NCBI GenBank assembly: GCA_904418845.1
Contig: CAJFQC010000018.1
Span: forward strand, 1 to 50,320
Length of the DNA stretch: 50,320 nt
Direction of reading: 5' to 3'
Origin: an uncultured Ruminococcus sp.
GTDB taxonomy: Bacteria; Bacillota; Clostridia; Lachnospirales; Lachnospiraceae
Below the pieces are notes generated by a model, which did not search any database, was not told the origin of the DNA, and saw only the letters and a program-made list of their open reading frames with translations. Of this stretch, positions 8,868 to 17,365 are shown piece by piece (positions within the stretch are counted from its first letter, which is position 1; every line of letters starts with the position of its first letter). The translations under genes were made by a program, and so were the position numbers.

Positions 8868-9377
8868 TTATGCCAGAAAATCAATTGCCGCGTCCCCGAA
8901 GAAATATCCCGCTCCGACAAACGCCAGATTCCAGAGAAATATTCCGCACGCAGAACTCACCGTATATTTCGTAAAATTCATCTTCACCATACCCGCCGGG
9001 ATAGAGATAAGCGTCCTCACCATGGGGAGCAGCTTGCTCACGAATACGCCTATGCTTCCCTTCTGCCTTAAGAACTCCATCTTATCCTCGATCACGGGCT
9101 GATGCCTGGGAAACTTCTTAAGGTAAAATCCCATCACCTTATTGCCGCCGAACCGTCCCAGCAGATAGAGCGCCCAGCTCCCGGTCAGTCCTGCCGCCAC
9201 GGTCAGTATCATCACCACCGCAAAGCTGATCTCCCCTCTCGCCGCCCAGATCCCTGCCAGCGGCATGATGACTCCCGCCGGAAATCCTGGGAGATTCAAA
9301 TATTCCAGCAGAACAATCAGATAGATGAAAAAAGCGCCGTATTGTAAAAAATAATTGGTAAATTCTTGAATTGACAT
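8868..9377 (-). CDS. DedA family membrane protein
   Basis: 169 residues. The start is the ATG at 9377, preceded by a GGGGG ribosome site; a longer in-frame reading to 9494 lacks one and is not family-like. DedA/SNARE-associated proteins are now viewed as lipid flippases or transporters. The motif G-x-P-G-ViMPLAGIWA near 36-48 and the GRFGGNKV..FLRQKG / SKLLPMVRTLISIPAG block near 86-130 are the family signature, with the conserved Arg. Four to five hydrophobic segments. It is the first gene of the minus-strand lipid cluster, and an 18-bp palindrome lies 24 bp upstream of the start. Confidence 0.9.
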   Translation of the reverse strand: MSIQEFTNYFLQYGAFFIYLIVLLEYLNLPGFPAGVIMPLAGIWAARGEISFAVVMILTVAAGLTGSWALYLLGRFGGNKVMGFYLKKFPRHQPVIEDKMEFLRQKGSIGVFVSKLLPMVRTLISIPAGMVKMNFTKYTVSSACGIFLWNLAFVGAGYFFGDAAIDFLA

Positions 9378-9400
9378 AAAATACAGCCCCCTTTCATTGA

Positions 9401-9418
9401 TTACAGGATATCCTGTAA
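9401..9418. promoter_or_regulatory. 18-bp perfect palindrome upstream of dedA
   Basis: TTACAGGATATCCTGTAA is its own reverse complement and lies in the untranslated region 24 bp before the dedA start. The size and dyad symmetry suit a dimeric repressor site. The obvious local candidate is the response regulator encoded downstream, but those usually bind direct repeats, so the binding protein is unknown. Confidence 0.45.
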
Positions 9419-9521
9419 ATCTAAAGGAGGCTGATATAAGAAAATAAAGATATTCTAAAGATTTGTACTTTGGGGTATCTGTATTGACTTGCAACGGGTC
9501 TGAAATACCCTCTCGAATCTC

Positions 9522-9668
9522 TTAAACCTGTCTGTTTTTCGGCTCCACCGCTTCAGATCGGACATTATGTTTTTGATTCTGATTCTCTGGCTTTGACTTT
9601 TGTGTAATGCTGTTGAAGCTGTTCAGGTCCTTCTGCCTGTTTTGCTGCTCCTGCTGCTTTTTGTTCAT
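9522..9668 (-). CDS. 48-residue hydrophilic protein, unknown
   Basis: A short frame from ATG at 9668 to TAA at 9522-9524, with GAGGTGA well placed upstream. The product is rich in Gln, Asn and Lys (MNKKQQEQQNRQKDLNSFNS..), has no Cys and no hydrophobic segment, and is likely disordered. It starts 56 bp after the stop of the acyltransferase-3 gene on the same strand and could be its last cistron. I do not recognise a family. Its composition recalls small spore or coat-associated peptides of Firmicutes, but that is only an impression. Confidence 0.5.
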   Translation of the reverse strand: MNKKQQEQQNRQKDLNSFNSITQKSKPENQNQKHNVRSEAVEPKNRQV

Positions 9669-9724
9669 GCTATCACCTCAATGATAGTATGTGCAGGGAA
9701 AAGGAATGTATGTAAGGGAATTTT

Positions 9725-10738
9725 CTATGTGATCTTCCGTCCCATCTTAAATCTTCGTATCAGCCACACGCACATAAATGACACTGCGGCAATGCTTACA
9801 ATAAGTACGGGCACCGCAATCCACGCGGACAGATCCCATGCTTTCATATGCTTCTTATAGTTGTCCAGGAACAAGATGTGGATAAGATAGATACCGAATG
9901 AGCACCCGCAGAACAGATCTATGAGCTTCTGTCCGCGTTTTCCCAGTCTGATATTGCCTTTTCCAAGTCTGAGCATAAGAAGGAAAAACGCCGCTGCCGC
10001 AAGCGCCACAAAAGGATTCGCGTAAGTCAGCGCGCCCTCATAATGGTTATTCTCCATGATCGTCACTCCCAGCGTGATACCGAAAGCGGCCGCCAGACCG
10101 ATCACACAGATCGCGGTCAATGCACCCTGACTGACCCGGATATGTTTCCTGTATTTATACAGGTAGTATCCGAGGAACAGATAATACGCGTAGATTCGGT
10201 CTCCGACCAGGGGCAGGTCGTAATACGGCTCCTGCCCGGCCAGCCACATAAGATCATATATGACTACGGCAGCCGTTGTCACGATAAGAAAAGCTTTCTC
10301 CAGCTTCATACTCATTCCTCTGACCATCACCTGGAAAAACGGCAGCACCAGATAGATCGGTATCATCGCATACAGATACCAGAGATGCGCCTCCGTCGGC
10401 TCATACAGGATGTGTGTAAGATCATATTCTGTCCGCATATAAAAGATATTCCAGAAATAATACACCGTGCTCCATACGACCAGCACGATAAAGAAGCGCA
10501 GCACTCTCTTCGCGTGTTTCTGTAAAGGCTCTTCTCTCCCCAGGAGCAGCGCCCCGGATATCATAAAGAAACAGGGCACACTAAGTCGTGCCGCCGTATC
10601 CAGTATAAGGGAGAATACATATTCTCCCTGCGGAATCCTGCCATACGCACGGCAGAAATAATTGGTCACATGGATAACAATAACTAGAATGAATGAAACC
10701 ATCCTGACCATCTCCAGATTATAATTTTTCTCTTTCAT
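9725..10738 (-). CDS. acyltransferase 3 family membrane protein
   Basis: 337 residues from ATG at 10738 (AGGA upstream). About ten TM helices. The start NLEMVRMVSFILVIVIHVTN holds the helix-1 RxxxxxxVxxxH pattern of the OafA/WecH-type acyltransferases, which acetylate or acylate extracytoplasmic sugars or other envelope groups. SVPCFFMISGALLLGREEP is the second conserved block. It begins 16 bp after dinB and is probably the third gene of the clpB-dinB transcript. Acceptor unknown. Confidence 0.88.
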   Translation of the reverse strand: MKEKNYNLEMVRMVSFILVIVIHVTNYFCRAYGRIPQGEYVFSLILDTAARLSVPCFFMISGALLLGREEPLQKHAKRVLRFFIVLVVWSTVYYFWNIFYMRTEYDLTHILYEPTEAHLWYLYAMIPIYLVLPFFQVMVRGMSMKLEKAFLIVTTAAVVIYDLMWLAGQEPYYDLPLVGDRIYAYYLFLGYYLYKYRKHIRVSQGALTAICVIGLAAAFGITLGVTIMENNHYEGALTYANPFVALAAAAFFLLMLRLGKGNIRLGKRGQKLIDLFCGCSFGIYLIHILFLDNYKKHMKAWDLSAWIAVPVLIVSIAAVSFMCVWLIRRFKMGRKIT

Positions 10739-10754
10739 CTTCTTTTTCCTCTCA

Positions 10755-11999
10755 TTATCCGTCCTCCTGATCTGTGCGTCGCTTGCGTGGTACATTCTCC
10801 GGCTTCTTCAACAGGCTCGCCTTCATCACAGCCCCATCCCCGAACCGCGCATTCAGCTCGTCCATCGCTTTTTTAAGCTTCTTATGCTTCTCGTCCGGTT
10901 CTTTGGGCGGCTCCCACTCAAAGAGCGTCATCTGTTCCGGCTCGGATTCATCTACCAGCTTGGACGTTCGGATGCCCAGCAGACGCACCGGCTCTCCGCT
11001 CCATACCTCATGAAAGAGACTGCATGCTGCCTCCTTGAGTACCTGCGGGTCGTTTGACGGCTTTTCAAGCTGCGCCTGATGGGAAAGGGCGCGGAAATCA
11101 TAATACTTAATCTCTGCGCTCACCATCCCTGCCTTTTTCCCGGCTTTCTTAAGCCGTCGTCCAACGCTTAACGCCAGTTCTTCAAATACCGGACGCACTT
11201 CCTCGATCGTCTCCGCGTCCTCCCGGAGCGTGGTAGAATTCCCGATTCCTTTCGCTTCTTCGGGTTCTGCCTGTACGATATCCGTCCCATGTCCATTGGC
11301 AAACTCCCACAGCATCCGTCCATGGCTCTTGAGATGAAGGGTGATCAGTGCAGGATCTGACTTTGCCAGATCACCGATGGTATTGATCTCCAGCTTCTTT
11401 AATACTTCCACGCTGGAGCGCCCCGCCATATACAGCTCCCCGATGGGAAGCGGCCACATTTTCACCTGTATCTCCTCAGGAAAAAGTGTATGTATCCGAT
11501 CCGGTTTCTGGAAGTCCGACGCCATCTTCGCCAGCAGCTTATTTGTGGAGATCCCGACGTTGACTGTAAAGCCGAACCGCTCTTTAATTCCGTCCTTTAT
11601 CTCTGCCGCGCCGTCAACCGGCGAATGATATCGGTCAGCGATCTGTGTAAAATTCATATAACATTCATCGACGCTGACCTGCTCGATCTCTTTCGTAAAT
11701 GTCCGAAGATACTCCATGAGCATTCGGCTTTTCTCACGGTACATTCTGTGATCCGGAGGATACATCGCAAGATTCGGGCACTTACGAAAGGCATTCGCAA
11801 CAGGTTCCCCTGTGCGGATGCCATATCGTTTTGCCGCAGGGGATTTGGCGAGCACCACACCCCGGCGGGACTTCCGGTCCCCTCCGATGATAGCCGGTGT
11901 CTCGCGCAGATCCACTTTAGCTCCGTTTTTCAGTTGTTCTACTGCTGTCCAGCTAAGGTAAGCTGAATTCACATCAATATGAAAGATAATAGGTGTCAT
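10755..11999 (-). CDS. dinB: DNA polymerase IV (Y-family translesion polymerase)
   Basis: 414 residues, slightly longer than E. coli DinB because of a C-terminal basic tail. The catalytic acidic residues are in [12 protein letters not shown] (Asp8) and SVDECYMNF (Asp-Glu near 104-105). The thumb, helix-hairpin-helix and little-finger regions are recognisable ([24 protein letters not shown]). No clear C-terminal clamp-binding peptide is assigned; [10 protein letters not shown] near 362-371 holds a QMTLF-type beta-clamp motif that fits. The start overlaps the clpB stop by ATGA, so it is translationally coupled to a heat-shock gene, an unusual pairing. Confidence 0.93.
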   Translation of the reverse strand: MTPIIFHIDVNSAYLSWTAVEQLKNGAKVDLRETPAIIGGDRKSRRGVVLAKSPAAKRYGIRTGEPVANAFRKCPNLAMYPPDHRMYREKSRMLMEYLRTFTKEIEQVSVDECYMNFTQIADRYHSPVDGAAEIKDGIKERFGFTVNVGISTNKLLAKMASDFQKPDRIHTLFPEEIQVKMWPLPIGELYMAGRSSVEVLKKLEINTIGDLAKSDPALITLHLKSHGRMLWEFANGHGTDIVQAEPEEAKGIGNSTTLREDAETIEEVRPVFEELALSVGRRLKKAGKKAGMVSAEIKYYDFRALSHQAQLEKPSNDPQVLKEAACSLFHEVWSGEPVRLLGIRTSKLVDESEPEQMTLFEWEPPKEPDEKHKKLKKAMDELNARFGDGAVMKASLLKKPENVPRKRRTDQEDG

Positions 12000-14593
12000 C
12001 CTACGATCTGCCCTTTCGCGTCCGCCGTCAGCTTCCCGTCCTTCACATCGATAAGGATGGCGCTTCCCCTGCCCACATTTCCGGCAAGTATCAGCTTTGC
12101 TGCCAGTGTCTCTACATTTTTTTGCAGATAACGCTTCAGCGGTCTTGCGCCGTACATTGGATCATATCCTCCGTCCACGACGAAATCCTTCGCCGCTTCG
12201 GTCAGTTCAATCCTGAGTTCCTTCTCCTCGAGCCGCTTGTTCACATCCTCTGCCAACAAATCAATAATGGCACGGATGTTCTGTTTCGTCAATGGCCTGA
12301 ACATGATTATTTCATCAAGTCGGTTTAAGAACTCCGGTCTGAAATGCGCCCGCAGATCATTCATGGTCATTTCCTGACACTTCTCATCAATAGATCCGTC
12401 ATCACGGATACCCTCCAGCAGATATCCCGCGCCGATGTTGGATGTCATGATAAGGATAGTGTTCTTAAAGTCTACGGTACGCCCCTGCGAATCCGTGATG
12501 CGTCCGTCGTCCAGTACCTGAAGGAGTACGTTGAACACATCCGGATGTGCTTTTTCAATCTCATCAAACAGCACCACTGAATACGGTTTCCTGCGGACTG
12601 CCTCGGTGAGCTGTCCGCCCTCGTCATAGCCTACATATCCCGGTGGAGCTCCGATAAGACGGGACACGGAATATTTCTCCATGTACTCGCTCATGTCAAT
12701 GCGGACCATGTTGTTCTCATCGTCAAACAAACTCTGGGCAAGCGCCTTGGCAAGCTCTGTCTTACCGACTCCGGTAGGTCCTAGGAACAGGAAAGACCCA
12801 ATAGGCTTGGACGGATCCTTGATGCCGGCCTTGGAACGGATAATGGCCTCGGTCACCAGTTCCACGCCTTCGTCCTGTCCGACCACTCTCTTATGCAGCT
12901 CATCGGCAAGGTGAAGAGTCTTGTTCCTCTCGCTCTCGTTGAGCTTCGCCACCGGAATCCCGGTCCAGCGGGATACGATGCGCGCGATCTCCTCGTCTGT
13001 CACCGCCTCATGGACAAGAGCGAGATCTTTTGCTTTCACCTTCTCCTCTTCATCCTCAAGCTGCTTCTGGAGCTGCGGCAGACGTCCATACTGGAGCTCT
13101 GCCGCTTTATTCAGATCATATTCCCTCTGGGCTTTCTGGATGTCCTTGTTGACCTGCTCGATCTCCTCGCGTATCTTCTGGACGCGCTCCACGGAAGTTT
13201 TCTCATTCTCCCACTGCACTTTCTTACCCGCGTACTCTTCCTTCAATCCCGCCAGTTCTTCCTGCAAATGTTCCAGACGCTCCCTGCTCAGGCGGTCCTC
13301 CTCTTTCTTTAATGCCTCTTCCTCAATCTCAAGCTGCATCACGCGACGCCTCAGCTCATCCAGTTCTGTGGGCATAGAATCCAGTTCTGTCTTGATAAGA
13401 GCGCACGCCTCGTCTACCAAATCAATGGCTTTATCCGGGAGGAAACGATCTGAGATATAACGGTGGGACAAGGTCGCCGCAGCCACAAGAGCACTGTCTG
13501 TAATCTTCACGCCATGGAATACTTCATATCTCTCTTTCAGTCCCCTCAAAATGGAAATGGCATCCTCCACTGTCGGTTCATCTACAAGAACCGGCTGGAA
13601 CCTTCTCTCCAATGCCGCGTCCTTCTCGATATACTGGCGATACTCATCCAGCGTCGTGGCGCCGATACAGTGCAGCTCGCCTCTGGCAAGCATAGGCTTT
13701 AACATATTACCCGCGTCCATCGCACCGTCGGTCTTACCGGCTCCCACAATGGTGTGCAGCTCATCAATAAACAAAATGATCCTGCCGTCGCTGTTCTTGA
13801 CTTCTTCAAGAACCGCTTTCAAACGCTCCTCGAACTCGCCGCGGTACTTTGCTCCCGCCACAAGAGCTCCCATATCAAGGGAGAAGATCGTCTTTTCTTT
13901 CAATCCTTCCGGCACATCGCCGCTGACGATCCTCTGCGCCAGACCTTCTACAACCGCCGTCTTACCGACGCCGGGCTCACCGATGAGCACCGGATTGTTC
14001 TTTGTCTTACGTGAAAGGATGCGGATTACGTTCCTGATCTCCTCGTCACGCCCAATGACCGGGTCTAACTTCTGGTCCCGGGCGCGCTCTACAAGATCCT
14101 GCCCATATTTGTTCAACGTATCATATGTCGCCTCAGGATTGTCGCTGGTCACCCGCTGATTTCCACGGACAGTAGACAGAGCGTGCAGAAACCCCTCTCT
14201 ACTGATACCGAACTCACGGAAAAGCTCTTTGATTTCTTTTGAAGCATATTTTAACAGGGATAAAAACAGATGCTCAACAGACACATACTCGTCGCCCATC
14301 TGCTTTGCCTCATCCTCGGCGTGGATGAGCACATTGTTGAGACCCTGGCCCACATAAGGCTGACCGCCCTGTACTTTCGGCCGCTTACCGATCGCCTGCT
14401 CCACACGGTTGATAAAAAGCTGGCCTTGGATACTCATTTTCTCAAGCAATTTTAAAATCAGGCTGTCGTCCTGCACGAGCAGGGCGTAGAGCAGATGCTC
14501 CTGCGCCAGTTCCTGATTGCCGTTGTCCGCGGCGATCTTCTCGCAGTTCTGAACAGCCTGTAATGAATTCTGCGTAAATTTATTGATATTCAT
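11996..14593 (-). CDS. clpB: ClpB ATP-dependent disaggregase
   Basis: 865 residues from ATG at 14593, with AAGGAGG eight bases upstream; the in-frame ATG six codons earlier has no site. Order: Clp_N repeats (about 1-145), AAA1 with Walker A GEPGVGKT and [12 protein letters not shown], the coiled-coil M domain (about 405-525, which separates ClpB from ClpC/ClpA), then AAA2 with [12 protein letters not shown] and a D2-small domain ending in ARPLKRYLQ. It works with DnaK to rescue aggregated proteins in the cytoplasm. A sigma-A promoter with a CIRCE-like element lies upstream, consistent with HrcA control. Confidence 0.97.
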   Translation of the reverse strand: MNINKFTQNSLQAVQNCEKIAADNGNQELAQEHLLYALLVQDDSLILKLLEKMSIQGQLFINRVEQAIGKRPKVQGGQPYVGQGLNNVLIHAEDEAKQMGDEYVSVEHLFLSLLKYASKEIKELFREFGISREGFLHALSTVRGNQRVTSDNPEATYDTLNKYGQDLVERARDQKLDPVIGRDEEIRNVIRILSRKTKNNPVLIGEPGVGKTAVVEGLAQRIVSGDVPEGLKEKTIFSLDMGALVAGAKYRGEFEERLKAVLEEVKNSDGRIILFIDELHTIVGAGKTDGAMDAGNMLKPMLARGELHCIGATTLDEYRQYIEKDAALERRFQPVLVDEPTVEDAISILRGLKERYEVFHGVKITDSALVAAATLSHRYISDRFLPDKAIDLVDEACALIKTELDSMPTELDELRRRVMQLEIEEEALKKEEDRLSRERLEHLQEELAGLKEEYAGKKVQWENEKTSVERVQKIREEIEQVNKDIQKAQREYDLNKAAELQYGRLPQLQKQLEDEEEKVKAKDLALVHEAVTDEEIARIVSRWTGIPVAKLNESERNKTLHLADELHKRVVGQDEGVELVTEAIIRSKAGIKDPSKPIGSFLFLGPTGVGKTELAKALAQSLFDDENNMVRIDMSEYMEKYSVSRLIGAPPGYVGYDEGGQLTEAVRRKPYSVVLFDEIEKAHPDVFNVLLQVLDDGRITDSQGRTVDFKNTILIMTSNIGAGYLLEGIRDDGSIDEKCQEMTMNDLRAHFRPEFLNRLDEIIMFRPLTKQNIRAIIDLLAEDVNKRLEEKELRIELTEAAKDFVVDGGYDPMYGARPLKRYLQKNVETLAAKLILAGNVGRGSAILIDVKDGKLTADAKGQIVG

Positions 14594-14703
14594 GGCAATT
14601 CCCTCCTTCATGCCCCTGCCTGAAAGATTCGGAAGTTCTGTCCGTTTCTGCCATTGTTTTCCGGCAGGCAGAGAAACACAGTGTCTTTTCGTGTTCTATT
14701 AGT

Positions 14704-14746
14704 AATATAGCAATAGTTGTTAGCTATGTCAAGGGTCGAGTGCCAA
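14704..14746 (-). promoter_or_regulatory. clpB promoter with CIRCE-like operator
   Basis: On the minus strand TTGACA (complement of 14727-14732), 17 bp, TATATT (complement of 14704-14709). Overlapping the -35 box is TTGGCACTC-N9-CATAGCTAA (14720-14746). Against the CIRCE consensus TTAGCACTC-N9-GAGTGCTAA the first arm matches 8 of 9 and the second 6 of 9, with exact N9 spacing. The promoter is strong; the CIRCE call is probable but degenerate. Confidence 0.6.
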
Positions 14747-14791
14747 TTCTTTTTGATTTTTTGCAACCCCGTATTTTACAGGGCTGCAGTC

Positions 14792-15937
14792 TTATTTTCT
14801 CACATAAACATATCCGTCCATAATCATTCTCGCAGTCCTGTATATCTCGATCTTTTCGATAGACAGTTCTCCCTCTTTTTCCGCCGCTTCCGCCCTGACC
14901 TCCACAATTCCGGACGGATGAGCGATCTTGAGCACCGGACTGTGGCAGGCTTCCTCCCCAAGCAGACCATGCACCACAGTGCCAGGTATCCTTGCCGCGG
15001 CTCCGGTGGCAACTGTTCCCGTAACAGGGTACGCTTTATGCATATGCCCCATAAAGATAATCCGGGAAGTCAGATGGCTTTCCCCTTCTCCGATCTGCCG
15101 TCCATTGAAGCACTGATGTCTGCGGGCAGAGCTGACGACGGCAAAGAACGGCTGAAAAGGTGTTATCCGCTCTGCTTCCTCCCAATTCTTCACCAAGCCC
15201 AGCCTGACGCACACTTCACCTCTGATGCGTTCTGCAAGCCGCATTTTTCTCACATAGCCCTCAATCTGCGCCGGCGTCTCTGTTCCGTCAAGACCAAGTT
15301 CCTCCGCACGGATAAAGACAGTGATGTTTCCCGCGTCTACCACGGATACGCTGTATTCCCTGCCGTCTGCGGCAATCTTATCCAGCGGATTTCCCGTAGG
15401 CAGGACATTCCCCGTCGCCCCGCCCGCAGTCCGCGACCAGTCCAGTGCGATCTTCGCTCCCGTTCCGGGGACGCCGTCGATATGGAAGTCTCCGTCCACT
15501 GACGCTTTTCCGTCTGTCACAGGGACAGACGCCCTCAGAATACGGTTCGTATTCGTCATCCGTATCCGTACATCCGTGACCGGCTCCACTGCTTTTACAA
15601 GCCCCATATCAATGGCGAATCCGCCCACCGCCGACGAGATATTCCCGCAGTTGCCGCCGTAGTCGATCATCGCCTTTTCTATGCTCACCTGCCCAAACGT
15701 ATAATCAATGTCCGCCTCCCCCGTAGCGCATGGCGCGATGACCGCCAGCTTGCTCGTCAGCACATCCGCTCCTCCAAGCCCGTCAATCTGCCGTACGTCC
15801 GGGCTGCCGAAAATGGCGAGGAGCGTTTTATCTCTTTCTTCCTGATCCTTTGGCAGTTCGTTTTCCATAATAAAAATTCCCTTGCTGGTTCCGCCTCTCA
15901 TAATCGTACAGCGGATCATATTCATCTGACCATGCAT
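14792..15937 (-). CDS. PrpF/methylitaconate-isomerase family protein
   Basis: 381 residues from ATG at 15937, whose AGGAGG lies inside the end of the upstream lyase gene; the gap is two bases. The family (PrpF, 3-methylitaconate delta-isomerase, 4-oxalomesaconate tautomerase) shifts double bonds or cis-trans geometry in unsaturated polycarboxylates. Family marks are MRGGTSKGIFI near 13-23 with the conserved Ser/Lys, IDGLGGADVLTSKLAV near 50-65, and YGGNCGNISSAVGGFAI near 97-113. It is last in the five-gene operon. By analogy with the nicotinate-fermentation isomerase it would convert an itaconate-type acid into its citraconate/maleate-type isomer for the LeuCD-like hydratase. Substrate is inferred. 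Confidence 0.85.
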   Translation of the reverse strand: MHGQMNMIRCTIMRGGTSKGIFIMENELPKDQEERDKTLLAIFGSPDVRQIDGLGGADVLTSKLAVIAPCATGEADIDYTFGQVSIEKAMIDYGGNCGNISSAVGGFAIDMGLVKAVEPVTDVRIRMTNTNRILRASVPVTDGKASVDGDFHIDGVPGTGAKIALDWSRTAGGATGNVLPTGNPLDKIAADGREYSVSVVDAGNITVFIRAEELGLDGTETPAQIEGYVRKMRLAERIRGEVCVRLGLVKNWEEAERITPFQPFFAVVSSARRHQCFNGRQIGEGESHLTSRIIFMGHMHKAYPVTGTVATGAAARIPGTVVHGLLGEEACHSPVLKIAHPSGIVEVRAEAAEKEGELSIEKIEIYRTARMIMDGYVYVRK

Positions 15938-15939
15938 CT

Positions 15940-16851
15940 TTATCTTCCTCCTCTCTTCCCGCACGCCTGCGGTGCTGTGATCATTACATGATGGCCGCTG
16001 TAATTACCCTCTATGACAGACTTCTGATATTTAGACAGTTTCAACAGTTCTTCAAAGTCAATCCCTGTTTCATATCCCATTTCGCGGAACATATATACCA
16101 AATCTTCTGTCGCCGTATTCCCAGAAGCGCCCGGAGCGAACGGACAGCCTCCGAGCCCGCCCAGCGTTGACTGGATACGGCTCACCCCCGCCTCCACTGC
16201 CGCCAGCGTACACGCAAGCCCCATTCCTCTTGTATCATGAATGTGCACCGCCGGTTCAATATCAGGATACGTCTCCATCACCGCCGAGGCTGCCTCTCTG
16301 ACCTGACGGGGATTTGCCACTCCGGTCGTGTCGCACAGGCAGATTTCGCGGAAGCCTTTTGAATAAAGTTCTCCCACAAACCTTATCAGCTCTCCATCCG
16401 CGGGTTTCCCTTCAAAAGGGCATCCGAACGCCGTGGCCACGTCCACGCAGATCTTCATGTCAGGATATGAAAAGGCAATCTCTTTCAGTTCCCTGACTGA
16501 CGCTTCCCTCGTCCGGTTGACATTCGCCTTGTTGTGGCTTTCACTTAGCGAGACTACATAGGAGATATGGCGTATCCCGGCGTCACAGGCATCCTTCGCC
16601 CCGCGCAGATTCGGCACCAGAGCCAATATGTCGAGTTTCGGATAATGCTCCTTACAATATACCGCCACCTCCCGGGCGTCCTGCATCTGCGGAACCGCCT
16701 TGGGACTTACGAACGAGGTAACCTGAAGGTGGGTAACGCCCGACTTTGCCAGCCCGTCGATTATCTTTTTTTTCTCCTGCGTCGGAATCAGGGCGGATAC
16801 ATTCTGATACCCGTCTCTTGGCCCCACTTCAAAAACTTTGATCTTTTTCAT
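15940..16851 (-). CDS. HMG-CoA-lyase-like enzyme, candidate citramalyl-CoA lyase
   Basis: 303 residues, a TIM-barrel of the HMGL-like DRE-TIM family. The active-site features of HMG-CoA lyases are present: GPRDGYQN (Arg12, Asp13), SFVSPKAVPQM at 46-56, metal ligands HIHD at 203-206, catalytic Cys236 in GLGGCPFAPGASGN, and TEDLVYM. These enzymes split a 3-hydroxy-3-methyl acyl-CoA into acetyl-CoA plus an oxo acid. HMG-CoA is unlikely as substrate because no leucine catabolism is nearby. With a class III CoA-transferase in the same operon, citramalyl-CoA to pyruvate plus acetyl-CoA fits better, as in Chloroflexus. The gene overlaps the leuD-like gene by 23 bp. Confidence 0.85.
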   Translation of the reverse strand: MKKIKVFEVGPRDGYQNVSALIPTQEKKKIIDGLAKSGVTHLQVTSFVSPKAVPQMQDAREVAVYCKEHYPKLDILALVPNLRGAKDACDAGIRHISYVVSLSESHNKANVNRTREASVRELKEIAFSYPDMKICVDVATAFGCPFEGKPADGELIRFVGELYSKGFREICLCDTTGVANPRQVREAASAVMETYPDIEPAVHIHDTRGMGLACTLAAVEAGVSRIQSTLGGLGGCPFAPGASGNTATEDLVYMFREMGYETGIDFEELLKLSKYQKSVIEGNYSGHHVMITAPQACGKRGGR

Positions 16852-17347
16852 TTTTTCTCCTCATTTTCTCTTTTAAATATTCGTACAGCCCTCCTGCCTC
16901 AATCAGCCCGGCAATGTGTTCGGGTATGACCTGACAACGGTAAATCTCATTTCTGCTTTTATTGACGACCACGCCCCGCGCATAGTCGATTTCCACCTCG
17001 TCAAAATAAGAAATTTTCTCTGTCTCGCCGCACTCCACTGCCAGTATTCCCAGATTAATACAGTTGCGGTAGAAAATTCTCGCATAAGACTTTGCCAGAA
17101 TAACACGAATTCCCAGTTCTTTTAACGCCAGCGGCGCTGTCTCCCGGCTGGAGCCGCTCCCCAGATTTTCCTCTGCCACAAAAATATCTCCCTGCCTGCA
17201 TACCGACCCAAAGCCTGAATCCACAGGGCTCATTGCATACCGTGCGGCCTCTTTGACCGGCAATTCCATATACATCGGAGGGGAAATAATGTCCGTATTG
17301 ATATTATCTCCGTACTTCAGGCATCTCCCTCTATATATACTGTTCAT
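16829..17347 (-). CDS. aconitase-family hydratase, small subunit (LeuD-like)
   Basis: 172 residues, the swivel-domain subunit of a two-subunit hydro-lyase of the isopropylmalate isomerase/homoaconitase/dimethylmaleate hydratase type. The start KYGDNINTDIISP and the substrate-loop signature NLGSGSSRETAPLAL near 62-76, with the conserved Ser/Arg block, are plain. The start is ATG at 17347 after GGGAGA. It sits 18 bp downstream of the large subunit and overlaps the lyase gene, so it belongs to one operon. With no leuA or leuB nearby I do not call it leucine biosynthesis. Generic annotation would be leuD. Confidence 0.88.
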   Translation of the reverse strand: MNSIYRGRCLKYGDNINTDIISPPMYMELPVKEAARYAMSPVDSGFGSVCRQGDIFVAEENLGSGSSRETAPLALKELGIRVILAKSYARIFYRNCINLGILAVECGETEKISYFDEVEIDYARGVVVNKSRNEIYRCQVIPEHIAGLIEAGGLYEYLKEKMRRKNEKDQSF

Positions 17348-17365
17348 TTTCTCCCTGCTCCCTTC

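Noticed and set aside
15940-16851. HMG-CoA lyase of leucine or ketone-body breakdown
   Set aside because: No methylcrotonyl-CoA carboxylase or related gene is nearby; the operon context fits another substrate better.
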